Below, in pieces: positions 1-11,780 of a stretch of 22,333 bases of DNA. The notes under the pieces were generated by a model. The model saw nothing but the letters and a program-made list of their open reading frames with translations. It did not search any database and was not told the DNA's origin. A program made the position numbers and the translations under genes. The first letter of the stretch is position 1. Every line of letters starts with the position of its first letter. Origin of the DNA: Saccoglossus kowalevskii (taxonomy: Eukaryota; Hemichordata; Enteropneusta; Harrimaniidae); assembly GCF_000003605.2 (NCBI RefSeq), contig NW_003123906.1, forward strand, positions 389,379 through 411,711, read 5' to 3'.

Positions 1-918
1 CACAGATGCATTGATTCAATTACAAACGATCACAGTATTATTTAACTTGTTGTCAAGTCATTGATAACATTGATTATAAATCAGTCATGATTGTAATAGT
101 GTTCAAAATATCAGTTTGTAGGTTTTGTTATGAAATGCAAGTAGAAGAATAAACCTGAAACTGCGCCATTTGATCTAATACATGTAGGTCAATCTGATTA
201 TTAACCAATCAAAATGCAGTGTCAGCAACAATGAAAATCTTATTAAAATTGGACTCTAATTTAGATGATAGATTTTCTAAAATGACTCCTAAATTACTGT
301 TAAATACTTAATCATCATGAGGATCTTGATTTCGCGAGAGGTGATCTTGTGCAGGGTTAATTCCACATGAACATCTATTTTATGAATAATAATGAGCTTG
401 TAGTATTACAGTTAAAATCAATGAAAATCATTTACTTCAGTTTTGAAATGCCGTCGCAGGAAAAAATGAAACGAAAATGAAAATTTCACAGTATAATATT
501 TATGCCACATTATGATTTTGCTCATAAATAAATTGACAGCTTTTTTGCCATTAAAAGTTGCCAATCTGCCATTTTTTTTTTGATCGGCAGTGTATCGGGA
601 AAATGTGGTACTACATGTGTACTTCTATGTAAATTTAGAAAAATTTGGAAATAATAGTGGAAGGGTGGTAGCTCTGATAGTTTCGGTAGGAGGGAGAATT
701 CACTATGAATGATGAGGTCTTTAAACAGATAAGCATGGAAAAAATTGGCTGGAAAGTGCTAGGATCTATGACAAGAAAATGGTTGAATACTGACGCATTC
801 ATGATAAATCACTCGTATTATATCTTTCAATCCATTTGTTTAAATAAATTAACATTTTTTTAAACCTTCATCTTATTAATTTATAGATGTTTTCTGTGCT
901 CTTGTGTCTCTTATGTAG
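1..918 (+). other. Intron (3' part) upstream of the terminal exon
   Basis: AT-rich sequence with no exon I can support. It ends in a splice acceptor, a pyrimidine-rich run followed by TTATGTAG at 911-918, directly before the proline-rich exon. A small open frame at 704 (MNDEVFKQISMEK...) lacks convincing splice signals and is not called. A TACATGTA palindrome lies at 179-186. Confidence 0.55.
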
Positions 919-1230
919 ATTCAACATATTGTCGTTTATCAAGCAGGCATCAGTGGCATGGTGGGCACAAACATCCCACCTAGTGGCCCTGTCATTATAC
1001 AACCGCTCAGAGCAGATTTCCAAAGCATGACTGGTTCAACATTTCTACAGAACTTTGCAGCTTCACCAATGATGGCTGAGCCGCCTCCTTACAGTGCTCC
1101 TAATGTAGCGGCCCCAGCTTACCAAGCCAATCCGATGCCAGCAGAAATAGTAAGGACAAGGTCTGCCGCAACATTGACACCACAGCGGCCACCACGTTTA
1201 ACGCTTCGAAAACAACTAGCTGAACCGTGA
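919..1230 (+). CDS. 3'-terminal coding exon of an unrecognised gene with a proline-rich tail
   Basis: The frame is open from the acceptor AG at 917-918 (first residues IQHIVVYQAGISGM) to the TGA at 1228-1230, giving 104 residues. The first ATG at 958 is not required as a start, because the frame continues back to the splice site. Base composition is clearly higher in GC and CpG than the flanks, and codon use looks like real coding DNA. The peptide is rich in Pro and Ala and contains a PPPY motif (MAEPPPYSAPN), a classical ligand for WW domains such as those of NEDD4-family ubiquitin ligases. The last 25 or so residues are basic (RTRSAATL..., RPPRLTLRKQ). There is no membrane segment or recognisable domain here. 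PPxY motifs in proline-rich cytoplasmic tails are common in small membrane adaptor proteins, but that assignment is only a guess and I do not recognise the gene. Upstream exons lie left of the window. The exon is on the same strand as the ORP9 gene, about 7.3 kb before its first visible exon. Confidence 0.65.
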   Translation: MQHIVVYQAGISGMVGTNIPPSGPVIIQPLRADFQSMTGSTFLQNFAASPMMAEPPPYSAPNVAAPAYQANPMPAEIVRTRSAATLTPQRPPRLTLRKQLAEP

Positions 1231-1560
1231 TACATTCATGTATATCAATAATAGGTTGTGATATAATGTGACTGAAAGTATTAAGGTAGTGAGACTATTA
1301 TTTGTGTTGAAAATTACGATTTTCACATTTATTTATTAATTGATGAAATGCACTATAAACTTTCATCTGATAAAGTCAACGTAACCTAGAATGTCATGTA
1401 AGTTGGTTAAAATGTAGATTTTCTGAAGGGAAGCAAGGCAGCTTCAGTAGTGTTTTCCAAAATCAACAACACAGGTTTAATCTGTGTGCCTATAAGTTTC
1501 AAAGATTAACTCAAGACAAAGCAATGTTAGGATGTGTTATCAGTAGCTATCTGACACACA
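1231..1560 (+). other. 3' flank / probable 3' UTR of the proline-rich gene
   Basis: AT-rich non-coding sequence after the stop codon. It contains an ATTTATTTATT stretch around 1326-1337, resembling AU-rich 3' UTR elements. No canonical AATAAA or ATTAAA was seen between 1231 and 1560, so the polyadenylation site is not assigned. A TATAAA near 1351 is at best a weak variant signal. Confidence 0.35.
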
Positions 1561-2201
1561 TTAGTGGCGTTCACGTTAGAGATCTCGGCACGTGCTGAGA
1601 CTCGGGACCGAGTCGGCACGTGCCGAAAATTGTGTGTGAACGGCCGGGACCGAGTCGGCACGTGCGGAAAAGAACTCGGCACGTGCCGAGATTTGCTGCC
1701 TGAACGCTCGGCACGAGCCGAAATCACGCCCTCGGTGGTAAATTTAAGAAAAACATAAGTTGATTGATACTAGCATGAAATTACGATGACAGGAAGATTC
1801 GGATATACTAGTAGATGGTCGGATGCTGTAGTAATGAATGCAAACCGTCATCAGCGACGCATATTTATGTGCTGCTACAACCTCTATTTTCTTGCACATT
1901 TTACATTGACGTGAAAAAAAGCATTATGTTTCGAATCTTCTTTGCCGTTCATGTGCACGATGGCTCGTAATAAACACCATTGCAACAAATGGATATAATT
2001 TCACTATAACAATTATTATTATCATCATATGCGTATCGTTTGGGCCAACAGATCGACGAATGAGAGCGTGATTTCGGCACGAGCCCAGTCGGTCCTAAGT
2101 GGGTCCTGAATAACGTGAACACGACTGCTGTTATCCCTTTGCAAACACAACTGATTAAAAATTTCGGCACAAGCCGAGATCCCGTAACGTGAACGTAGTA
2201 A
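1561..2201. mobile_element. 641-bp non-autonomous inverted-repeat DNA transposon (MITE-like)
   Basis: The left end (1561-1595) and the reverse complement of the right end (2167-2201) align over about 35 bases. Both share CGTTCACGTTA followed by GATCTCGGC, with small indels. A TA lies just outside each aligned end (1562-1563 and 2199-2200), compatible with a TA target duplication, although TAG is also possible. The left 160 bases are GC-rich and carry repeated near-perfect palindromes of the type TCGGCACGTGCCGA at about 1585, 1613, 1655, 1676 and 1706. Related half-degenerate copies lie at about 2074 and 2164. GGGACCGAGTCGGCACGTGC recurs 42 bases apart (1604 and 1646). The centre, 1760-2040, is AT-rich with no coding frame. 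No transposase is present, so the element would move only in trans. The superfamily cannot be named from this sequence. Confidence 0.65.
1583..1722. repeat. Cluster of TCGGCACGTGCCGA palindromes with four CACGTG E-boxes
   Basis: CACGTG occurs at 1589-1594, 1617-1622, 1659-1664 and 1680-1685, each inside a 12-16-base palindrome of the form CTCGGCACGTGCCGAG. A CACGAG variant follows near 1712. CACGTG is the canonical site of bHLH factors such as MYC/MAX, USF and CLOCK. Here the sites are more simply read as subterminal repeats of the transposon, and any transcription-factor role is speculation. Confidence 0.6.
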
Positions 2202-5200
2202 TTGAAATTTCTTTGTTTGCTTGGTCACATAGTGACCAGAACCCACACAAAAGGGTAATATATTGTAGTATGTTTTGGTGACTTTTTATTTTAGAGCCTC
2301 TTGACGCCGGTTTACACAATCATATTGGTATCACATGTTAATTACTTCTATTGTTTTCATTGGTATGCTTATTATGCTGTTTAACTTATCAAAAATATTA
2401 GAGTAGGAGTCCTGTTACACTATAACACTCATGGGAGAAGTCCTGCTCAGTATCAAATAATAATGTTCACATACATTACCAATGATACATGTACACATGA
2501 TCCTGAATACTAGGACTTAATTATTTGCTGTGTTTTATTTTGCTGACTTCTAAATACACTAAATTAAAGATTATATGACTTAGAATGTATTTTGTTTTCT
2601 TCACAAACCTGTGAATATTCATGGACATAAAAATATTTAATACATACATACATTTGTATATCAATGGGGAAACCTATTTACAGATCTCTAGAAAGTAACT
2701 ATAATATACATTGCATAATGACAAATGTCACAATAAAAATACAAAAACAGTATTAATGCATGTGAGTTAAAATAGTTTGGATAATTTCATTTTAAAATAC
2801 CTAATTGAAGAAAAAAATATCAATATTACAGGTAGATTATTAAAAAAACATGTATTTTGTAACACGAGTAGTTGCATGACAGTCCCGCTGTCTGATTTAA
2901 AATATCTCAAACACATACAGGCTGGATACATGTATTACAAATAATACAATAGTCATAGATTAAATCAACAACTTCGTAGAGAAAATACAATGATACAAAT
3001 CAATGAAGATTTTTAGTCAGATAAAAGTGGAATGTTAAACATTTTGTAGTAAATTAGGTATTGGACTGTCACTGGATTGTTTTAATTGTGAGTAAAATTC
3101 ATAATTGGAAACAGAAAAAAGAAGCAAACATTTCCATATACATAGGTAATATAAAGTTTACTAATTCTGATTTTTAGCAAATTTTGGAAAACAAATTCTA
3201 ATTTATTAATGACAGAGAAAGCAAATTGAGTTGAACACATTCAATTTTGTCTGAGAGACCATACCACAAAGCCATATTGATCTAAGAAGAGCTCTATGAA
3301 TATGACAACATAAGATTCCAGAGGTCATATTTAACTTATCTGAGGTCATTGTAACATTATACCATATTCAATTAAAAGTATTCTTTAACAGCTCAGCAAT
3401 TTCACTTTATTTGGTAGCCATGGCAACCACTTTTTAAAAAAATTTAATTATTGGATTGTGATCAGCTGGCTGCTGCTTTATGCTGTTGAACTGGACTGAT
3501 AATATTAGAATATTTATTTTTGAAGTGTATGTTTTCATATTTAGAGTGCAGCACCATCTCCCTCTCATGACTGCTTTCTGACCCCTCCCACTACCCTTCA
3601 TTTTGCATGGCCGTATGACCATATGTGTATTCCTGATTTCATGGGTTCCATTTTAAGACTTCATGGACATGAGAAAAGGAACTTAAGAAAAATATTTGTA
3701 GTATGTCAACAAGTACATGTATGTAAACAAAGTTGTACCAGAAACACACTATTTATTTTATGTGCATGAAGTGCAATATACATTACTATTTTTGGGAATA
3801 AGAAATTATGAGCAGTGTCTTGTTGGATAAACAATTTATAGCTTAGCACAAAACACAGTTGTAGTTGTTTATTTATAACAATAGGTAATACAAATGTAGC
3901 TTAAACTTTTAAAAAACTGGAAAGTACATGACTATTTATAGTCATACGTTTCCACACCTGCGTAAGTGCCATAAAAATAAATTTAGAGAGAGAATTTAAA
4001 GTAGTTAGTCTGATATGATGCGTTCCAATCAACTGAATGTAAAGACATTTAATTGGTTGAGAGACACTTCATTCAGAATTGTAGTTTGCTACAAAGATGT
4101 ACAAATATGCCTTGGAAATATACATACATGCATGTTTACTTCTGTTGGAGGCACATCTACAAATGTAATGGAGTAAATATAGTCACCACATGTGATTTCC
4201 CATACTCCTGCCTGGAACCAAATTCATGTTTTCATTTTTCGCATTTGGTTCTGTCTTTGTCAGAGTATTTTGAACCAGAATGTCTTTTAATCACTTGCAA
4301 TTTCTCTCTGAAAAAAATAATAAATTGTTAAAAATGTAAAAAAAAACTATTTCTAATGATTGACTCGTGTAATGTTCAATACCTGTATATAACATCATAC
4401 AGTGGCGATTCACTCAATTCATTATATCCATGTGTGTGGTGGTTGCCATAGTAATGCATGTTAAATCACAAATGTCAACACAGACTACTCCCAAGTAAGC
4501 ATAGGTTCACTTAAAACCATCACAGCTTGTTGCTGTTTCTACATTTCTACACTACTGTCAGTCGTGATCTGACAGGCAGAATTATGATATTATTGTATTT
4601 TAAATATTTTTAATCAACATTTTGGATAAAAATCACATGCAATTGTAGAACAAACACTGTTTGACGGAATTAATTATTTAATGTGTATTTGAATGTTTAA
4701 TGTGATTCAGAGTATGATAACATATAGATTTGCTACATACATGTATCATATATAACTACATATCGTCTTAATTATATAATCTTGCAGATTTTTTTATTCA
4801 CAGACATTCAAGGCCATTGCCTTGATTCCTAATGAGTGTGTTTTTGTTCCCTTCAATAATCCCTATATTATTCCTACATGTACAAAATGTATAAGCTTAA
4901 GACCATTTTAAAATTTTGCTTTGAAAATGGGCGCCCTTTATCTTCGAAGTTCAAGTCCTGCTGCTGTCATAATAATAATATGAGGTTATTACGAGGATAC
5001 CAAAAAGTATGCACAAAGACAGTACAGCGGGAATATCAACTGACGCACAGCGGAGGTCGATGCAACAATGTACTTATTATTATACATTTTTTCCTCTCAA
5101 TGATACATCATGGGATTGCCAAATTTCAAAAAAGTTTAGAACAGAATCAGCTGACTGTGTGTCCGGTCTAACCCTGGTAGCTACCATGTTTGTTTTTTAT

Positions 5201-8200
5201 TATTAGAGGACGCTTATGGGCGTAATCATTCCATATTTGTAATTTGCATTTCCTTATATGGTAGAATTAAAATACCGCAAAATTACGACACGCTTTACGA
5301 TGACAGATGTAAAATAATAATTGTTATTTATTTGACTGATGAGATAAGAAGCTCTGCAGAATTTCTAGGACTTGGTGTGTAGAAACTACTGCGAGAGATT
5401 TTATAATCTATGCATGATTAAAATGTTCTGTACATTTGTTAGACTTTTTTCTTAGATCTTCCACTTTCTGGTTTATTAAAGTTGTTTTACTTCTGTAGTA
5501 TTTAATATTGATCCATGTCCCCATCTCTAAAGTGAATAGAAATTGTTACAAATGATATTGCAAAGATTTGTTGTGCTACGCAAAATGTTTACAATCTGTT
5601 TCCATCGCATGCTATAGTAATGTTAAATGAAATGAGTGTTGGAATGTGACGTCTGTAATCTTGAACTTGTCAATGTTGGTTATATTTTGTAAGGATGAAA
5701 TCAAACTTTGGAACAAGTGCAAATATGTTTTTGGAATGAGCACAGTTGAGAATTTTACAGAATGATCCTGCTGATCTTGTAACCATAACAGTCATTATTT
5801 TACATCGTTACAGAATTTGGATTCTCCCTGACAAATTGTTAAATGCAAGTTATGCAACTTATTGTGTCTGCATATTTTTACGTTGCACTTCTAGAATATT
5901 CATGAAGCTTTATTGAGGCCTTGGGACTATATGTATTACAGTGTTTGCGAATTATGGGAGATTTTTAATGATTAATTAATTAATTCTTATTCTGAATCTC
6001 AGTTATTGAGAACAGAAGTGAATCTGTGAATCAGTGCCGATGTGTTACCTCTGAGTTTTATTTTCAAGAAATGTGAGAAGACCAACTTTCTCTGTGAAAT
6101 TGGACAATATGATTCTATTCGACTTCGTGCATTTTGTATTCAAGTACACCTGATTCAAGGTTTGGGGGATCAAATTATTGCATTTTTCATTGTCAGTTTT
6201 GCTTCAATCGAATACTGAGTCACACATATTAGAACAATAATTGGACAATAGGAAGCCGACGCAACTAGTTGGATGCACCAACAATTGCTGAAATTGTTCA
6301 GTAAATATTTCTTGCAATATGCAAAAAGTCAGCGTGTCAGGTTCATTATATTTGACATAATAGTTGAAGAACCACAATAACAGTTCAGTAATGATCTTCA
6401 AGTGTTATTTTCAGTTTCCAGTCAACTGTATCGGGATGAAAACCTTTCTGTACCCCAGCTGCTGTTTGCAGTTTAAGTGAACACCTGGTCATGTTTTAAT
6501 TGCCAACATTATACAATTCTGTGTTCAAGATTCCACACATGCGTGCCCACTAGCCATCAACACAAAGTTATTAGTGTGAAAACCTTACAAGCAATCATTC
6601 AGTCTGGCTTACCAAACATTACATCTGATTTCATACATTAGCCATCGCTGTCGCTCACTCGTTTGTTTGTTTGCTCTGTGACGACAGCTGAATATGGTTG
6701 TGATATGCAACACACATACAGATCATAGCACAGATATTGATAGTAAGTCACAGTCCCATAACTTTCCACCATATATCAAAGCCTGTTTTACATTTTCTAC
6801 AATGTACTATGATTTATCACTTCAATTTCGCGATAGATAAACTTATGTAAATTTCACTCATGGAATTCCTAGAAATGCAACATGAAGAAAAAAATTTCAC
6901 TGGCGATGAACTGACTGGTAATTTTTTCTCAGATTCTCAAATTACGCTGAAATGGCAAACGTTCCTAGTGGGTTATAGTAATTTATACAGCAGAGTACAC
7001 TTATTTCTACTTGTGTCCCTTGCATGGTTTGCCCTTTTGCATTTATTACTCATTTTTATTATTTTAAGTAAGTTATTAGCTCATTTCAGTTATCTATATA
7101 CTTTAAGTGTATTATTATATTTTGCTATTGCTTATGTGAAAACACTGTTCACATTAATAAATCACTGTGTATGTTTTAAAACCCTTCCAAACAAAGTCAC
7201 TGGGTTATATAGTTAGGCATCCATGAATGTAATTCCTTTTTTGCAAGAGATGGTATGCCTGTATTTCAGACTGTTTTATTTTTACATGATACTATAATAA
7301 CCAAGTGAGTGGGAGTTTCAGTAAAAACCATAACATAACCATAATGCTTGGAACTCGTGAAGGCTTGATGCAAGTCGATTACGTTGATGTATTGCTAGAT
7401 GTATAGACAAAAAAATGGCTGATTACATAAAACTGAAAGCGAAAGCTCATCAGTGATGTTTCACATAAAAGGTTTCACAGCTTTTTCTTCATTTACATTC
7501 AGCAATGCTTTTTCAGATTACTATGCCGTCTATATGACGCACCTAAAATTCTTTGGGCCTTTCACATTTTCGTCAGTATTTCAATCCAAGACAATTTTAG
7601 AATCTAGTTTTCAGCTTTAAAGTTTGACACCTTTAATTCATTAATTTTAACCCCTGTGTTTTAAAATGGTGACCTCTAGACTGTTTAGAGCTAAACTATT
7701 CCAATATTTCCAGTACCAGTGTGGTTATATCAACTTCATTTTTGGAAACAACTTGGAATGATTCATGTATGCACATCGACAATTTGATTTTAGAAACTAT
7801 ACCAACCTTTAAGTTTTGAAAACTGTGGATACTTCACTCATTGGCTCATGTGTAAAATAACCCTTCTCCTCTAGTTTTTTGCATCAGTAGTGTAGTGTAC
7901 TTCAGTAATCTTCTGAGTAAACTAATTTTTCAAGGCTCGGCCTCTTTCATGAAAACAATAACTTTGGGATTCTCCTACAGTAATGCGCCCAACTCTGAAC
8001 TGAATTCTTTGAATTGAAAATTGGTCAAAAATGCACACAACTTATATTCATAATTCCTAAAATAGTTCAGATACAATGTACAGTACTTATTTCCTCAGAT
8101 TTGCAAATAGCTAAAATATTCACTCTGAATTTGAAGAAGAAAAAAAATTCTTTTCTTATGTGCAAGATGCAATTCTGTTCAAGATACTAGTAATATGTTA

Positions 8201-8527
8201 TACAATTACATGTACCACTAACCATTAATGTTTGTATTGAGTATTTGCCCCGCCTTATAGAATCGTAATCTTAAAAGCTTCGTCATGGTAGACTGCCTCT
8301 TAATTCAGTTCCTTCAATATACAGTGAATGACTAAATTGTGCGCATTCGATACACATACTGTATTTTTATGGCATTTTGATTAGGTTTTGTTGATGTTAA
8401 ACTTCTACCAATCATCGTCTAATATTCATATGTCAAGCTGTGCTTGCTTCACAACAATCAAATACTGATGTGATGTGTCTGGGTCGTAAACTTGCTTTTT
8501 ACTCTCTTTATTCCTTTATCATTTCAG
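2202..8527. other. 6.3-kb gene-poor region before the first visible ORP9 exon
   Basis: Mostly AT-rich non-coding DNA; no exon was found. I looked specifically for the missing first part of the ORP9 PH domain (W-T-N, K-G-W-Q, R-W-F-V-L signatures) and did not find it. Small open frames at 3434-3622 (-), 4053-4331 (+), 4878-5171 (+) and 6860-7216 (+) have intron-like composition and no splice or homology support. The stretch holds six TACATGTA palindromes, a consensus X-box near 3414, and a slightly CpG-richer patch at about 4930-5300. That patch could be regulatory, but nothing proves it. Confidence 0.5.
3414..3427. promoter_or_regulatory. X-box-like site (RFX consensus)
   Basis: The sequence GTAGCCATGGCAAC fits the RFX-family X-box GTNRCC-N(0-3)-RGYAAC with a two-base spacer and no mismatch. 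RFX factors control ciliary and other genes in animals. One short match in non-coding DNA proves little; its use is an inference. Confidence 0.3.
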
Positions 8528-8578
8528 TCTAAAGAGAAAATGATGAGAGGATCCCGAAGAGGTTGTGTACGACTTAAG
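8528..8578 (+). CDS. OSBPL9: ORP9-type exon: PH domain, middle strands
   Basis: A 51-base exon, phase 0 at both ends, encoding 17 residues (SKEKMMRGSRRGCVRLK). The acceptor is TTTATCATTTCAG (AG 8526-8527) and the donor is GTCAGT at 8579. The peptide corresponds to the basic PH-domain segment of ORP9 around MMRGSRRGCVRL. The run of Arg and Lys is typical of the phosphoinositide-facing strands; in ORP9 the PH domain binds PI4P at Golgi/trans-Golgi membranes. The preceding residues (roughly the first 35 of the protein, including the R-W-F-V-L strand) are not in this window. The assignment to ORP9 rather than ORP10 or ORP11 rests on residue matches across the five exons, recalled from knowledge of the family and not from a search. 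Confidence 0.88.
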
Positions 8579-9359
8579 GTCAGTGGACATTGACTTTTGT
8601 GTCTTCTTCTGAATTGTAGATTTTTTGACATTGTCAGAGTGGATTGAATTATTTTTCACTAAAAACTGTAATGAATTGACAAATAAAATGTTGTATGATT
8701 TATCATGAATATACATGCAAACCATTCAAAACATGTTGTAATTTTAGTGTTGATTACGTTTTCGGGAAATTATCGATAAGAGGTAAACACCCTCAATCTG
8801 GCAAGTTGGGAAATCTGGTTGAGGACTACTTGCCCCAAACATCTTTCTTTATATTTTTTTATGGTCATTTAAAATTTAAATTTGAAATTTTTAGGACAAT
8901 ACATGTATCCTGTATTTACTGGACTAATTAGTAGTGTTGGAAGTACCCGGTATTAGAAGTACAACAAATGTACATGTATATCAATTTTATTCAAAAAAAT
9001 AAATGCTGTATCAATGTGATCTCATTCATGCCTGGTACATACCTATTCAGCAATCGGTGATTGTGAAGTAAGGCAGAAACACAAATTCAATTTTGAACTT
9101 TAATGGCGAAATATCAATCTTTCAAAAAGGAATATGGCAATGAAATATCATTACTTCATCTAAATTCTTCATCAAATATTATTAGGTGTGTAAATACCCA
9201 AAATATAAATATACTTTGTTGAAATCACAAGCCATGTTTTGACCTCGCTACGACCTTTGTTTGTCCTGTTTTTACATTTGATTTCAAGCATAACACAGTA
9301 TTTCGCAGTGAACGGAAAATGATCTACTAGTACTTACAAGACTTCTCATTTTACCTAAG
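8579..9359 (+). other. ORP9 intron (781 bp)
   Basis: GT (GTCAGT) to AG (TTTACCTAAG). The sequence is AT-rich, with two TACATGTA palindromes at 8900 and 8971. The 78-residue open frame at 8695-8931 has no coding character. Nothing else is recognised. Confidence 0.75.
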
Positions 9360-9438
9360 GCTGCCTTAATTGGCATAGATGATGAAGACGACTCCACATT
9401 TACTATTACATGTGATCAAAAAACTTTTCACTTCCAAG
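9360..9438 (+). CDS. OSBPL9: ORP9-type exon: PH domain core strands
   Basis: A 79-base exon entered in phase 0 and left in phase 1. It has acceptor ...TTACCTAAG and a strong donor GTAAGC at 9439. It encodes 26 residues beginning [17 protein letters not shown] and ending [22 protein letters not shown] and DQKTFHFQ are signature strings of ORP9-subfamily PH domains. A Cys stands where vertebrate ORP9 has Val (ITCDQK). This block alone makes the family call close to certain. ORP9 acts at ER-Golgi contact sites, moving sterol or phosphatidylserine in exchange for PI4P, and in vertebrates dimerises with ORP11. Those roles are known for the family, not shown here. Confidence 0.95.
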
Positions 9439-11780
9439 GTAAGCGTTCTTTCACTGTCAGTCTTGGCATTCTTTTATCGCAAAGCATTTGTGCAATTTCT
9501 CCAGTGACAGCCAGTTTGTATTTTATGGACTGGTAAATAGACTTTTGTTTTGACATACCCTGATGTAAAATATACATGTACATGTATCATTGCCGTATGT
9601 TGGAAACCATGATAGCAACATTGCTAGCATAACTCGCAGACTTGTTTGCTATTCACATCTCAAGATTGTTGCGTGATTAGACCCGTAAAATCAAACAATT
9701 TTTATGCGGGTGCATCATTCGTCTAAATGCTCAGTTTACTCGTAACACAGACATGCATCAGTGACTGTTCTGACAAAATTTTTGTTGGTTTCACATTTCA
9801 TATGCAAATTTATAAGATTAGAAGGAATAAATAGTCTTCGCTTGGTATTAGGGGAGAGTAGGAAATCAAATCGGTGGTGCAGTACTGTCATCACCACAGT
9901 GGTCGGTGGTTAACTGTAGTGGGACTATCACCTTTTATGCAAATTTACGCATAGATTCCATGCCGGTGCATTATAAACCAACCAAAGAAAAAATAGTAGT
10001 ATCTACTGGGAGTTGATATTTCATCTGTGAGAGAAAATATTTTAAAGAGTTAAAATGGCTGGTATATACTGCCCTCTATAGACTGGTTTAGTAAACATGC
10101 TCAGATCATTGGCATATGAGAACTTCATGTATACGTTTCAAACTACAAAATAAGTTCTTTATTCTACGTGTCTTATAGGTAGTGTGTTATATTGAAAACT
10201 AATTTGTTTATTCGTATAGCCAACTATAAATAAGTTATCTAATCAAACAACAATTGAAAATAATGAACAGTTTCATCATACCGCTTTGACAAAAAAAAAG
10301 AAAAGAAAAGAAGCTGACCACCCCTCCCCTGGGCTTGAACTTCAGACAGGTGGGATGGGGGGCACAGTTTCAAGGCCAAGTTTGATCAATTTGCCTTACC
10401 ATATATGACTAATATAGGGGATACAATGTATCTGTATTTTTGTTGAGGGACACCAAGGCTTGTTATCATGTCTGCATGAAGTTGAAGTGCTGCTGAATAC
10501 TGGCAACACTAGACATGATGAGTTAGTTCAGTACTTGCAGAAAATATTTAAAAATAAACCATTGTTTTCTACAAAATTTTAAAAAATACACATGTAACAG
10601 TTTGCATGCATGCCATTGAGTCATTGAGTTGTTTGGAAGGGAGTTGTAATTTCTCTGGATGTGTAAGTGTCTTTAAACTCTAGAAACATGCTCCATGTTT
10701 TATTAAATGTTTAACATTATTTCAGTGGAGCATGATATACATATTGGTCTATTTGCATATTTCTAAAACAGTATACTACCAGTACCCTACATAAACAATT
10801 GTACACAATATCATACTCTTTTATCACCAGCATTTTTACCCCAAAAATATATTTCTATTTTTGAATCCAAACTGACAATCTCTCATTATTTACATCTGAG
10901 CTATATTTTGTGGTAATCTGTTTGATTAAAATATTTCAATACAACATTACTCATTTTTTTTTTATATTATGAAATTTCTCTATTAGTTTTGGATAAAATA
11001 AATATAACTTCTAATTTGCAAAAACCTGGATCAAAACTTTTTAAAAAAAGTATCGTTATTTTTTATTTTTTTATTTTGTGAAAGGTTATAAAAGTGCATA
11101 TTTTGTCGTTTAAAAGGATTTAAAACAGATGGTTTAGTAAACCTAATTTTTGAGATCACTAAAACTAACCCAATGTTATATAGTGGGACTGAATAAAAAC
11201 ATTATATTTCTGTATTTCACGATTTAAACAAATTTTGATTTAATTTACCTTACCTTCAATTTACAAAATAAAATTGAAATACCCTTGTGATTATAGTTAC
11301 ATATTATTATTATTAATAGGGTGATTTCCAGTTACTATAGCAACTATTCAAGTATTTACTTCCTCCATAGTTTTTTATTTGTTTGGTTACCGTTGATGTA
11401 GTGTGACCTTTCACCTTTCACATAATCAGGAGTGGTATCAGTTATCTGTACCGGTGTACAAAGGTCGTCAAAAATTCAGGTTGAAATGCAACACATTTTA
11501 CAGGCACGTAATGCATATGTGGATATTCAGTAGTGGCAGCTGTTTCCCCGTACCCTGCAATCTACCATCGCTTTACGCTGGGCTAAAATTAGAAAGTATC
11601 TGACAAGCTTTAGCCAGGACTAAATACAGCTATTTATGGGCATGCCAATAAAAAATCGTTTCATCTACAAAATGTGGCGTGAGGGTAAACGCAAGCTACG
11701 CAAAGGCAAGAAAAAGAAGACTCATTCACATCACAATGTTCACTATGATCGCTTACATCATCCCGTACATCGTCTTGCAG
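9439..11780 (+). other. ORP9 intron (2.34 kb)
   Basis: GTAAGC donor; acceptor CATCGTCTTGCAG. Contents seen: overlapping TACATGTA palindromes at 9573-9586; a purine-rich low-complexity run at about 10290-10312; T- and A-rich stretches around 10960-11080; an imperfect X-box at 11331-11344. The last 145 bases form a basic open frame in phase with the next exon, described separately. No RNA gene was recognised. Confidence 0.65.
11636..11780 (+). CDS. Candidate alternative N-terminal coding sequence fused in frame to the third ORP9 exon
   Basis: An ATG at 11636 opens a frame that runs without a stop through the splice acceptor at 11779-11780 and into the ARDAEERGKW exon in the same frame. The 48 extra residues start MGMPIKNRFIYKMWREGKRK and are very basic, with a KGKKKK run and then a His-rich stretch. 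Codons CGT and CGC and CpG dinucleotides are frequent, unlike the surrounding AT-rich intron. The frame is closed upstream by TAA at 11621-11623. No acceptor with a good pyrimidine tract sits in a compatible phase upstream (only AG at 11705 fits, and it is poor). An alternative first exon is therefore more plausible than a longer internal exon. The product would lack the first part of the PH domain. This could also be chance. Confidence 0.3.

Noticed and set aside
704-870. Small frame MNDEVFKQISMEKIGWK... in the first intron
   Set aside because: No plausible splice donor within it or acceptor before it, and no recognisable sequence.
4878-5206. Overlapping + strand frames in a slightly CpG-richer patch
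   Set aside because: Two frames overlap, neither reads like a known protein, and splice signals are absent. I also checked it as a candidate ORP9 first exon without success.
6860-7216. 118-residue hydrophobic frame starting MEFLEMQHEEK with membrane-like segments
   Set aside because: AT-rich composition makes Leu/Phe/Ile-rich frames by chance; no homology, splice or promoter evidence.
10290-10375. Possible tRNA-derived SINE on the minus strand (AGTTCAAGCCC resembles a B box)
   Set aside because: No A box at the right distance and no clear tail or body; the resemblance is short.
9802-10758. Three octamer (ATGCAAAT) sites at 9802, 9937 and 10751 (reverse)
   Set aside because: Close to the number expected by chance for this base composition on two strands.
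11403-11603. 66-residue frame upstream of the basic ORP9-linked frame
   Set aside because: Different frame, closed by a stop, no coding signature; could at most be 5' UTR of an alternative transcript.
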